This document shows positions 20,743 to 28,649 of a stretch of DNA of 37,797 nt, piece after piece. Source of the DNA: Pseudomonadota bacterium. Its GTDB lineage: Bacteria > Pseudomonadota > Alphaproteobacteria > Sphingomonadales > Sphingomonadaceae. The translations under genes were made by a program, and so were the position numbers. Location of the stretch: contig JAKPHK010000056.1 of NCBI GenBank assembly GCA_029550345.1, forward strand, positions 1 to 37,797. The letters run 5' to 3'. The notes under the pieces were generated by a model, which was not told where the DNA came from, did no database searches, and saw only the letters and a list, made by a program, of their open reading frames with translations. Every line of letters starts with the position of its first letter. Position 1 is the stretch's first letter.

Positions 20743-21378
20743 TCAGGCTGCGCGTAACCCGCTGACCGCCCGCGCCCCGCGATCCGTAGCGGAAAGCCCA
20801 TCAAAGATCGCATCGACAATCCGGGCCAGCTTTTCCGTAGTCAGCTTGGGCATGACCATCTCCATCGCGCCGATGTTGACGTAGGAGCCGACCATCTGGT
20901 TCACCAGGCTCAGCGTCTCATCGACCGAAAGGCCGCCGAAATGGCCATCGGCCATCGCCTCACCGATGATCAGCGAAAGATAGTGATCGCCCAGATCGAC
21001 ATAGGAACGGACCTGTTCGAAATTTTCGCGGCCCAGCTCCACATAGGTTGAGAAGGCCACCGGATCGCGCTCCCATTCGTCCTTCATCAGGGTGAAGCGG
21101 CGGGCAAAGAATTCGTACATCTTTCGGCGTGGCGGCAGATCGCCCGAAACCACCTCTTCCATGATCGCAACCTTGGGCTGAAACCAGCGTTCGGCCACGG
21201 CTTCGACCATTGCCTCTTTGCTTTCGAAATAGCGGTAGAGGTTGGCGGTGGACATCCCGGCCCGCGCGGCCAGTTCAGTCATGGTGATGACGCTGGTGCC
21301 GCGCTCCTCGATCGTGGCGATCACGATGTCGATGAGCTGCTCGCGTCCTGCTTCAAGATCGGTGTGCGGACGGGCCAT
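20743..21378 (-). CDS. TetR family transcriptional regulator
   Basis: This 211-residue protein has the TetR N-terminal helix-turn-helix at residues ~32-53 (ITMTELAARAGMSTANLYRYFESKEAM), then a ligand-binding helical domain without a recognised effector pattern. Such proteins usually repress neighbouring genes until a small molecule binds. Candidate targets are the downstream thioesterase and the divergent 5'-nucleotidase. The ATG at 21378 is chosen with GGGGAG ten bases upstream; an earlier TTG at 21387 leaves too little room for a ribosome site. A good promoter lies at 21414-21441. Confidence 0.92.
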   Translation of the reverse strand: MARPHTDLEAGREQLIDIVIATIEERGTSVITMTELAARAGMSTANLYRYFESKEAMVEAVAERWFQPKVAIMEEVVSGDLPPRRKMYEFFARRFTLMKDEWERDPVAFSTYVELGRENFEQVRSYVDLGDHYLSLIIGEAMADGHFGGLSVDETLSLVNQMVGSYVNIGAMEMVMPKLTTEKLARIVDAIFDGLSATDRGARAVSGLRAA

Positions 21379-21413
21379 GGCCTGCAAACTCCCCAGAATG
21401 GCTTCTTTCGGCT

Positions 21414-21441
21414 AATATAAACGAACTCACCCGGCTTTCAA
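21414..21441 (-). promoter_or_regulatory. Sigma-70-like promoter of the TetR gene
   Basis: Read on the minus strand, TTGAAA (21441-21436) is followed after 16 bases by TATATT (21419-21414), close to the sigma-70 consensus. It ends about 36 bases before the TetR start codon. Confidence 0.6.
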
Positions 21442-21508
21442 GAAACTGTCATGGTGAAATAATACGCTGCGGGTTGCGGCATCGGGCCGATCGGTTAGGG
21501 GTACGGCC

Positions 21509-23299
21509 ATGATCCGCTTCACACTGACGCGCACGCGATTCGTTCGCCTTGCTCCCGCATTCCTGCTTCCTGCTCTGGCTGCCTGTGCCCAGCCCGGCGG
21601 GGTGCATTCGGCTTCTGGTGCAAATTCCGGCCCGGTGACCGTCGGGATCGTTGCGATCAATGATTTCCACGGCGCGCTGGAGCCACCCAAGGCGGCCGTA
21701 ACCGCTTCGGACGGCAAGGGCGGGACCGTCGCGGTTCCGGCCGGCGGCGCGGCCTGGCTGGCGAGTGCGGTCGATACGGTGCGCGGAAAATATACCTACA
21801 GCCTGACCGTTTCGGCCGGCGACATGATTGGCGCGACCCAGCTTTCCTCCGCGCTGTTCCTTGATGAGCCGGCGATCGGGGTGATGAACCGGATTTCGGT
21901 GGACTATAACGCGATCGGCAACCACGAATTCGATCGCGGGGTGGATGAGCTTCTGCGCAAGCAGAACGGCGGCTGCCAGCAACTGACCACGCTCAAACCG
22001 TGCCGACTGGAGAAATTCGGCGGGGCGAAGTTCACCTATCTGGGCGCCAACGCAGTCAAACCCGATGGCACCACGCTGTTTCCAGCCACCGCGATCCGCA
22101 CGTTCGGATCGGGCAAGCGCCAGGTCAAGGTCGGGATCATCGGCCTGACGCTTGAAGCGACGGCCGATCTCTCCTCGCGCGAGGGGCTTAAGGGCATCCG
22201 CTTTGCCGATGAAGCCGATACGATCAACGGCCAGGTTCCCTATCTCAAGGCCCAGGGCGCCGATGCGATCGTGGTGCTGATCCATCAAGGCGGCTATACC
22301 AAGGGAGAGCCCGGACCGGACGGCTGCGCCAACCTGACCGGTGAAATCGGCCCGATCCTCGATCGGCTCGATCCGCGGGTCGATGTGGTCGTTTCGGGCC
22401 ACACCCATTGGGCCTATGTCTGCAACTATGCGCAGTACAACCCGGCCAAGCCGATCCTGCTGACCAGCGCCGGGGTCCAGGGTCTGATGGTGACTGACAT
22501 CACGCTTGAGATCGATCCTGCCACCGATCGGGTCGTGGCCAAGCGTGCGCACAATGTGATCGTGCAGAGCGGGGGTTATACCGGGCGGAACGGCCCGGTC
22601 GAGCCGACCGCGATCTATCCGCAGTTCGCCCCGCGCAAGGACGTGCAGGACTATGTTGGCAGCTATGTCGATGCCTCCAAGCTGGAGATCCAGCGCCCGG
22701 TCGGCAAGCTCGCCGGAGAGGTTCGGCGGCCGGGCGGGGATTCATCGGGCGATGGCGGCAGCCTGGGCAATCTGATCACCGATGCCCAGCTTGCGGCAAC
22801 CCGCAGTGCCGGCGCACAGATCGCGCTGATGAACCCGTTCGGCATCCGCGCGCCGCATTCGATCGTGCCGGCGGCCGATGGTTCGGTCACCTTTGGGCAG
22901 ATCTATGCCGTTCAGCCCTTCACCAACAATCTGGTTACCCAGACGCTGACCGGCGCACAGTTGAAAGAGGTTCTGGAACAGGGGCTTGATGATAACCAGC
23001 CGAAGCAGCGCCTGTCGGTCTCAGCCGGGTTCGCCTACAGCTATGACATGACCCGTCCGGCCGGAAGCCGGATCGTGACGATGACGCTGGATGGCAAGCC
23101 GATTGATCCCGCCGCCGATTACCGCGTCACCACCAACAGCTTTCTTGCCAATGGCGGAGACAGCTTTGCCGGGCTGGCGCGCCAGCGCGATGCGGTGATC
23201 GCGCCGATGACCGATGTTGAGGCGCTGGAGGCGTGGCTATCGACCGGCGGCATGCGCGCTGTTCCCGGCGAAACCCGCTCAAGCGAAGCAAAGCGCTAA
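21509..23299 (+). CDS. 5'-nucleotidase / UshA-like metallophosphoesterase lipoprotein
   Basis: This 596-residue protein carries a lipobox (LPALAAC, Cys26), so it is probably anchored as a lipoprotein in the envelope. The calcineurin-like metallophosphoesterase domain has Asp52/His54 (NDFHGAL), Asp105 (SAGDMIG), GNHEFDRG (137-144) and SGHTH (296-300). The C-terminal 5'-nucleotidase domain contains NPFGIRA and NSFLANGGDSFAG, the usual substrate pocket. Proteins of this group hydrolyse nucleotides or UDP-sugars outside the cytoplasm to salvage nucleosides and phosphate. The start has AGGGG seven bases upstream. Its stop overlaps that of the convergent DUF1295 gene by four bases. Confidence 0.93.
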   Translation: MIRFTLTRTRFVRLAPAFLLPALAACAQPGGVHSASGANSGPVTVGIVAINDFHGALEPPKAAVTASDGKGGTVAVPAGGAAWLASAVDTVRGKYTYSLTVSAGDMIGATQLSSALFLDEPAIGVMNRISVDYNAIGNHEFDRGVDELLRKQNGGCQQLTTLKPCRLEKFGGAKFTYLGANAVKPDGTTLFPATAIRTFGSGKRQVKVGIIGLTLEATADLSSREGLKGIRFADEADTINGQVPYLKAQGADAIVVLIHQGGYTKGEPGPDGCANLTGEIGPILDRLDPRVDVVVSGHTHWAYVCNYAQYNPAKPILLTSAGVQGLMVTDITLEIDPATDRVVAKRAHNVIVQSGGYTGRNGPVEPTAIYPQFAPRKDVQDYVGSYVDASKLEIQRPVGKLAGEVRRPGGDSSGDGGSLGNLITDAQLAATRSAGAQIALMNPFGIRAPHSIVPAADGSVTFGQIYAVQPFTNNLVTQTLTGAQLKEVLEQGLDDNQPKQRLSVSAGFAYSYDMTRPAGSRIVTMTLDGKPIDPAADYRVTTNSFLANGGDSFAGLARQRDAVIAPMTDVEALEAWLSTGGMRAVPGETRSSEAKR

Positions 23300-24093
23300 G
23301 GACGCTTCGGGGGCCACGGGATGAAGGCCGAAGTGCGGGCGATATAGTCGGCATATTTGTCGCCCCGCTTCTTCTTCATGCCCGCCTCAAGCAAAGCTGC
23401 GCCCGACCATCTGGTCAGTGTGTAGGTCAGGAACAGCGGGCCGGGCAGGGTATAAAGCGCATAGTGCCATCCGGCTGCGGCGCAGCACAACCATATTCCC
23501 CACCAGACGCAGCAATCGCCGAAGTAATTGGGGTGGCGGGTATAGCGCCACAGGCCGGTATCGAGGATCCGGCCTTCATTGGCGGGATCCGCCTTGAACC
23601 GGGCGAGCTGCCAGTCGCCGACCCATTCAAAGAATATCCCGACCAGATATAGCGCCAGTCCGACCCAGACCGCGAAAGGCGTCACTGCGGCACTATTGGC
23701 CAGAATGCCGACCTGCGCCGGACTGGACACCAGGAACAGCAGCACCGCCTGCCCCAGCCAGATCTTTGTCAGCGCGGCAAGTGCGAACCGTCCGGCATCG
23801 CGATCTTTCCTGAGAATGCGGGCATAGCGCTGATCCTCGCCTTCGCGCCGCCAGCGGCGGAGCAAGTGCAGCCCGAGGCGAAAGCCCCAGGCCGTGGTCA
23901 TCACCAAGATCAGATCGGCCAATAAGCCGGCGGGTTGATGCAGCTGAAGCCAGCTGGCCAGCGCCAGCAGGCCCATCCCTGCGCCCCAGAAGGCATCAAT
24001 GAAGGAAACGTCGCTGATCCTGACCGAAACCAGCCACAGGATGAGTACGACCGCAACAAGTATTGCGGCATTGATCGCCAGCGCTGCAATCAT
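23296..24093 (-). CDS. DUF1295 integral membrane protein (steroid reductase / methyltransferase-like fold)
   Basis: This 265-residue protein has about six hydrophobic helices and the DUF1295 signature GLWRYTRHPNYFGD (~180-193) followed by CVWWGIWL. The fold is shared with steroid 5-alpha-reductases and isoprenylcysteine methyltransferases, but the reaction is unknown. The ATG at 24093 overlaps the acyltransferase stop (ATGA), showing translational coupling with the upstream gene, and directly precedes the first membrane helix. Longer in-frame extensions run inside the acyltransferase gene and are rejected. It is the last gene of the minus-strand run that starts with lgt. Confidence 0.88.
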   Translation of the reverse strand: MIAALAINAAILVAVVLILWLVSVRISDVSFIDAFWGAGMGLLALASWLQLHQPAGLLADLILVMTTAWGFRLGLHLLRRWRREGEDQRYARILRKDRDAGRFALAALTKIWLGQAVLLFLVSSPAQVGILANSAAVTPFAVWVGLALYLVGIFFEWVGDWQLARFKADPANEGRILDTGLWRYTRHPNYFGDCCVWWGIWLCCAAAGWHYALYTLPGPLFLTYTLTRWSGAALLEAGMKKKRGDKYADYIARTSAFIPWPPKRP

Positions 24094-24713
24094 GCCGAAG
24101 CTGCCGGGAGCAGACCCGCCTGACGGTACAGGACCGCCAGCTTGGGGTGGGCGGGCATAACTGAGTAGTAGAACTGCGCGATCCGCCTGAGATCGGCGCC
24201 GTAGTCCCCGCTCGGCTCGATTGCCGGGCCTACGCCGCTGTCCATGGTTGCATGATCGACCCATGCCGGCACGATCGGCACGCCGGCGCTCAGCGCGATG
24301 TGATAGAAACCCGATTTCCATTCGCTGATCGCCCCGCGCGTCCCTTCGGGTGCGATCACCAGCGCCAGATCATCGCGCCTGGCATATTCAGCTACGACCT
24401 GATCGACATAGTTGCGATCCCGCGCCCTGCGATCCACCGCGATACCGCCCATGTCATACATGAAACGCGCCATCGGCCAGCGGAACAGGCTGTGCTTGCC
24501 CATGAAGCAGGGTTCAATCCCCACACGGATCGCGGTTCCCAGAAAAAAGATGAAGTCCCAGTTTGTGGTATGCGGCGCACCGAGGATCACGCAGCGCCGC
24601 GGCACCGGATTGAGATCAACCAGGTTCCACCCCTTCCAGCGATACAGTGCCAGCAGCAGGCGTTTGACCAGCCGCGACGAAAGCGAGGGCGTTCTGGCCG
24701 CCTGATTGGTCAT
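24090..24713 (-). CDS. Lysophospholipid acyltransferase (PlsC-like)
   Basis: This 207-residue protein has the acyltransferase motifs HTTNWD (His48 and Asp53, the HX4D catalytic pair) and APEGTRG (~121-127), plus GGIAVDRRA between them. Such enzymes transfer an acyl chain from acyl-CoA or acyl-ACP to a lysophosphatidic acid or related lipid at the inner membrane. It is shorter than PlsC of E. coli and resembles the small 1-acyl-glycerol-3-phosphate acyltransferase-like proteins often found beside DUF1295 genes. The start has GGAGAG about six bases upstream. It overlaps the DUF1295 gene by four bases and follows the midA-type gene after 66 bases. Confidence 0.88.
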   Translation of the reverse strand: MTNQAARTPSLSSRLVKRLLLALYRWKGWNLVDLNPVPRRCVILGAPHTTNWDFIFFLGTAIRVGIEPCFMGKHSLFRWPMARFMYDMGGIAVDRRARDRNYVDQVVAEYARRDDLALVIAPEGTRGAISEWKSGFYHIALSAGVPIVPAWVDHATMDSGVGPAIEPSGDYGADLRRIAQFYYSVMPAHPKLAVLYRQAGLLPAASA

Positions 24714-24779
24714 TCCTTCTCTCCGGTTTTCATGTGGTATAGCAGGCTGCGGCGCCGGCGCAAAACCGGGAAGCGCCGA

Positions 24780-25838
24780 TCAGAAGCCAACCCCGCCGTG
24801 CCAGTCCGGGCAGGCCAGGCCCATCACCTTGAACAGCAGGCCCATCTGGCCTTCGCCGACCAGCCTTTCCTTTGCCGCTTCAATCGCGGAAGCGTGCTGG
24901 GGCGCAGTTTCGGCCAGGGTTCGGGCACGGGCCTCTATCCCAAGATCGCGCAACCAGCGGCCCTGCGGCACGGTGCCGAGCCATTTGCAGCCCCGCGACT
25001 GGGCGATCGGGGCAAGGGTGGCGAAATCGACATGGGCGGTTAGGTCTGCCTCGCCCGGGTTCACGAAGGGATCAACCTTCAGGTGATTGCGCACCGCCTG
25101 AAGGGATGAGCCATCGCGGACCTGGTCGTGACCGTAGTCGATGAACAGCGCCGCGCCGCCCTGATCGACCAGCCGCCCGGCAACTTCATAAACCGTCGCC
25201 GCGGCGCCGGGGCAGGTTTCAATGATCGTGCCCACTTCGGCCTGGCGCCGCGCCTCGGGCACGGCGGCGTCCATCGGCTGGGTTCCGGCTACGCAGACGA
25301 ATTTCTCCCCCTCGGGCACCACCATCCGTTCGCGCCAGCCGTCTGGTGTCATCACCAGCTGGCGCACGGGAAGGGCATCGAGAAACTCGTTGGCGACCAG
25401 CAGGATCGGGCCATAGGGCGGCACGGTCGAAAGGTCATCGTGCCACTGCGCACGCGGAATAGCGGCGAGCTGGATGTCCTTCAGTTCCTGCGAGGTTTCG
25501 ACGAAGTGGACCTTGGGCTCCAGCCCATAGCGACGGGCCGCGCGCAGCGCATCGGCGGCCAGCGTGCCGCGCCCGGGGCCCAGCTCGACATAGTGGACCG
25601 GCTCCTCGCGCCCGGCGTTGATCCACATATCGGCCAGCCACAGCCCGATCAGTTCGCCGAACATCTGGCTGATTTCAGGGGCGGTAACGAAATCCCCACC
25701 CGTGCCCAGCGGGTCTTTCGATCCGTAATAGCGGGCGTTTGCCTCGCCCATGTAATGCATCAGGCTGATCGGCCCGGTATTGGCGATCAGCCGCCGGAAG
25801 ATCGCAGACAACGGATCGGGCGCGGCCGCGTTGCTCAT
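24780..25838 (-). CDS. SAM-dependent methyltransferase, MidA/NDUFAF7 family
   Basis: This 352-residue protein belongs to the DUF185 family, whose eukaryotic member NDUFAF7/MidA methylates an arginine in a complex I subunit. Seen here are YYGSKDPLGTGGDFVTAPEIS (first 20 residues of it are the family hallmark), the SAM-binding loop VELGPGRGTLAADAL (~84-98) and NEFLDALPV. A role in complex I maturation in alphaproteobacteria is an inference from the family. The ATG at 25838 overlaps the lgt stop (ATGA), so the two genes are translationally coupled. The usual third partner in this lineage, a laccase-domain pgeF-like gene, is not present downstream. Confidence 0.92.
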   Translation of the reverse strand: MSNAAAPDPLSAIFRRLIANTGPISLMHYMGEANARYYGSKDPLGTGGDFVTAPEISQMFGELIGLWLADMWINAGREEPVHYVELGPGRGTLAADALRAARRYGLEPKVHFVETSQELKDIQLAAIPRAQWHDDLSTVPPYGPILLVANEFLDALPVRQLVMTPDGWRERMVVPEGEKFVCVAGTQPMDAAVPEARRQAEVGTIIETCPGAAATVYEVAGRLVDQGGAALFIDYGHDQVRDGSSLQAVRNHLKVDPFVNPGEADLTAHVDFATLAPIAQSRGCKWLGTVPQGRWLRDLGIEARARTLAETAPQHASAIEAAKERLVGEGQMGLLFKVMGLACPDWHGGVGF

Positions 25839-26764
25839 ACCTGGGTGGCGGTTCCGCTGTTGATCTCGGGCCGGATCAGCGCCCGGATCAGGAAGAACAG
25901 CCCAACCGCGATCAGCGGAATGGTCAGCCACTGGCCCATCGAAAGGCCGGTCTGCCGCGCGAATTCTTGCAACTGATCATCCGGTTCGCGGAAATATTCG
26001 ACTACGAAGCGTCCTACCCCGATCCCGACCGTGAAAATCCCGACCAGCAGGCCTGGGCGATAGCGCGCGCGGGTTTTCCAGAACAACGGCACCAGGATCA
26101 GAGCGAGCAGCAGCCCTTCGATCAGCGCCTCGTAAAGCTGGCTGGGGTGGCGAGCGATCCCGCTGCTCAGGCAGACATCGCGGACATAATCGTACTGCCG
26201 GTCGCAGAAGACCATGGCCCACGGCACATCGGGCCCGGCGGCGCGGCCCCATAGTTCGCCATTGATGAAATTGGCCAGCCGCCCGAACAGCATCCCGAAC
26301 GGCACCGCCACCGCAACATAGTCGGCCACCCGCACAAGGTTGAGTTTGTTACGCCAGCAGACCCAGGCCAGCGCCAGCACCACGCCGATCAGCCCGCCGT
26401 GAAAGCTCATCCCGCCCTTCCACAGCTTGATCAGCTCGCTCGGCTCGGTCCACAGGCTGGGCAGTCCGGTATCGCCGCCCGTGTAGAACGTGGCATAGCC
26501 GAGCCGCCCGCCCAGGATCACGCCCAGCGTGCAATAGAAGAACAGGTCGTCGATATGGCGCTGGGCCAGCGGCGCCCCCGGGGTCTTGGCAGCCTTGCTG
26601 GTGTGCCAATAAGCCAGCAGGATACCGGCCAGATAGGCCAGACTGTACCACCGCAATGCGAAGCTGCCGATGCTGAACAGGTCCGGGCTCAGGCCCAGGT
26701 CCTTGAACTGGATCGGCGTGCTGGCTGCTGCGGAACCCAGCGCGGCAAGCGATAGTGACAGCAA
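25835..26764 (-). CDS. lgt: Phosphatidylglycerol-prolipoprotein diacylglyceryl transferase
   Basis: Lgt adds diacylglycerol to the lipobox Cys of prelipoproteins at the inner membrane, the first step of lipoprotein maturation. The 309-residue length and about seven membrane helices are normal. The signature GRLANFINGELWGR (~159-172) and the conserved GGMSFHGGLIG are both present, with HPSQLYEA further on. No suitable ATG exists at the front; the TTG at 26764 is chosen because AAGGGG lies eight bases upstream. It heads the minus-strand run lgt-midA-acyltransferase-DUF1295. The lipobox 5'-nucleotidase nearby would be one substrate. Confidence 0.95.
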   Translation of the reverse strand: MLSLSLAALGSAAASTPIQFKDLGLSPDLFSIGSFALRWYSLAYLAGILLAYWHTSKAAKTPGAPLAQRHIDDLFFYCTLGVILGGRLGYATFYTGGDTGLPSLWTEPSELIKLWKGGMSFHGGLIGVVLALAWVCWRNKLNLVRVADYVAVAVPFGMLFGRLANFINGELWGRAAGPDVPWAMVFCDRQYDYVRDVCLSSGIARHPSQLYEALIEGLLLALILVPLFWKTRARYRPGLLVGIFTVGIGVGRFVVEYFREPDDQLQEFARQTGLSMGQWLTIPLIAVGLFFLIRALIRPEINSGTATQV

Positions 26765-26936
26765 GTGCTTAACCCCTTAGATGTTTCTGCGCCGACCGGT
26801 GCGCACATGGATTGCGCCGCGCTTTTGGCACAAGGCTGGCCGGGAAACAAACCCCGGCCCGACGATTTGGAGAGAGGCCGGCACGAGGCGCGAAAAGGGC
26901 GTGGCTCTGCGGGTAAGCAAAATACAAGGAAGCCTG

Positions 26937-28649
26937 ATGCGCAGTGAACTCGATAACACCCTTGATGATGTGGTCGCCCGCCTGACCGCCCCCGGCGGGA
27001 TGCTTGAAACCGTTTCGGTCGAGCGTTTCGGCAGGCAGTTGCCGATGCTCAAGAACGCGCCACCGACCTTGCCCGCGCTGTTCGAGATGTTTTGCGCCCA
27101 GCATGGCGATGCAACCTTCCTGGTCGATGGTGAGATTCGCCTGAGCTTTGCGGAAACCTATGCGGCGGCGCGCGCTGTGGCGGGCGGACTGGTGGCCGGG
27201 CACGGCGTGCAGCCGGGCGACCGGATCGGCATCGCGGCGCGCAATTCCACCAACTGGATCGTCGCCTATATGGCCGTGCTGATGGCCGGCGGTTGCGCCT
27301 GTCTGCTCAACGGCTGGTGGAGCGGCGAGGAGATGGCCGCCGGGATCGAGCTGACCGAATGCACGATCGTTCTGGCCGACAAGCAGCGCGCCGCCCGGAT
27401 TGCGGAGCTGGCGCTTGATACCAAGGTGGTGCTGTTCGCCCATGACTGTGCCTGGGACCAGGGTCTGGCCGCGTTGCTGGCCGACGGCGGCGGGGCAGAA
27501 ACCCCGCTGCCCGCGCTAACCGGCGATGATCTGGCGACGATCCTCTATACCTCTGGCTCCACCGGCCAATCCAAGGGCGCCTGGTCCGATCACCGCGCGG
27601 TGACCCAGGCGGTGTTCTCCTATGTCGCGCAGACCCTGACGATCCTCACCATGCTGACCGAAAAGGGCGAGGCGCCCAGCAGCCAGCCAGCCAGCCTGGT
27701 CAACGTGCCGCTATTCCACGTCACTGGTGAGGTGCCGCTGTTCCTCCAGTCTTTCGTGATCGGACGCAAGCTGGTGCTGATGCCCAAGTGGGATGCGGAA
27801 GAGGCGATGCGGCTGATCGAGGCTGAAAAGGTCACCTATTTCGTTGGCGTGCCGCTGATGAGCTTTGAGATTGCGACCCACCCCAACCGCGACAAATATG
27901 ACCTTTCAAGCTGCATTTCGTTTGCCGCTGGTGGCGCCCCTCGGCCGGTCGATCATGTCCGCCGGATCAAGGACGCGCTGCCCCACGCCTTTCCGCTGCT
28001 GGGTTATGGTCTGACCGAAACCAATGCGGTGGGCTGCGGCAACCTCAACGAAAATTACCTGGCCAAGCCCGGCTCGACCGGGACCGCGACCAAGCCGCTG
28101 GTTGAAATCGGCATTCTCGACGATGATGGTAAGGTTCTGCCCGCCAACACCACCGGCGAAGTGGCCTTCCGTACGATCTGCAATTTCGGCGGCTATTGGG
28201 AGAACCCGCAGGCGACCGCCGAAGCGGTGACTGCCGATGGCTGGTTCCGTACCGGAGACCTGGGCTATCTCGATGAGGACGAATACCTGTTCATCGTTGA
28301 CCGCAAGAAGGACATCATCATCCGCGGCGGCGAAAACATCAGCTGTATCGAGGTGGAAGAGGCGATCTATGCCCACCCCGATGTGGCCGAAGCCAGCGTC
28401 TTTGGAATGCCCGATGAGCGCTTTGGCGAACAGCCGACCGGGGTGTACCTGGTCGAAGAGGGGCGCAGCCTGTCCGAAGAAGACCTGAAAGCCTTCCTCC
28501 TGCTGCACATCGCTCCGTTCAAGGTTCCGACGCGGTTGTGGGAAGAAAAGCAAAGCCTCCCCCGCCTCGGCACCGAAAAGGTTGACAAGCGCGCCCTGAA
28601 GGCCCGTTACCTGCCGGTGTGGGAAGCAGAGCAGAAACAGGCCGGGTGA
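26937..28649 (+). CDS. AMP-forming acyl-CoA synthetase
   Basis: This 570-residue ANL-superfamily enzyme has the P-loop ILYTSGSTGQSKGA (~202-215), GYGLTETNAVG, GDLGYLDEDEYLFIVDRKKD, GGENIS, and the likely catalytic Lys in LGTEKVDKRALK. It probably activates a fatty or related acid to its CoA thioester; the substrate is not visible. The ATG at 26937 is supported by AAGGAA six bases upstream; the open frame reaches further back to 26781 but without a ribosome site. Its stop codon overlaps the GTG start of glnD (GTGA), an unusual pairing of a lipid-type enzyme with a nitrogen sensor. Confidence 0.9.
   Translation: MRSELDNTLDDVVARLTAPGGMLETVSVERFGRQLPMLKNAPPTLPALFEMFCAQHGDATFLVDGEIRLSFAETYAAARAVAGGLVAGHGVQPGDRIGIAARNSTNWIVAYMAVLMAGGCACLLNGWWSGEEMAAGIELTECTIVLADKQRAARIAELALDTKVVLFAHDCAWDQGLAALLADGGGAETPLPALTGDDLATILYTSGSTGQSKGAWSDHRAVTQAVFSYVAQTLTILTMLTEKGEAPSSQPASLVNVPLFHVTGEVPLFLQSFVIGRKLVLMPKWDAEEAMRLIEAEKVTYFVGVPLMSFEIATHPNRDKYDLSSCISFAAGGAPRPVDHVRRIKDALPHAFPLLGYGLTETNAVGCGNLNENYLAKPGSTGTATKPLVEIGILDDDGKVLPANTTGEVAFRTICNFGGYWENPQATAEAVTADGWFRTGDLGYLDEDEYLFIVDRKKDIIIRGGENISCIEVEEAIYAHPDVAEASVFGMPDERFGEQPTGVYLVEEGRSLSEEDLKAFLLLHIAPFKVPTRLWEEKQSLPRLGTEKVDKRALKARYLPVWEAEQKQAG

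Noticed and set aside
20670..20819. N-terminal extension of the thioesterase
   Set aside because: It overlaps the TetR gene and lacks the fold; the family starts close to the active-site segment.
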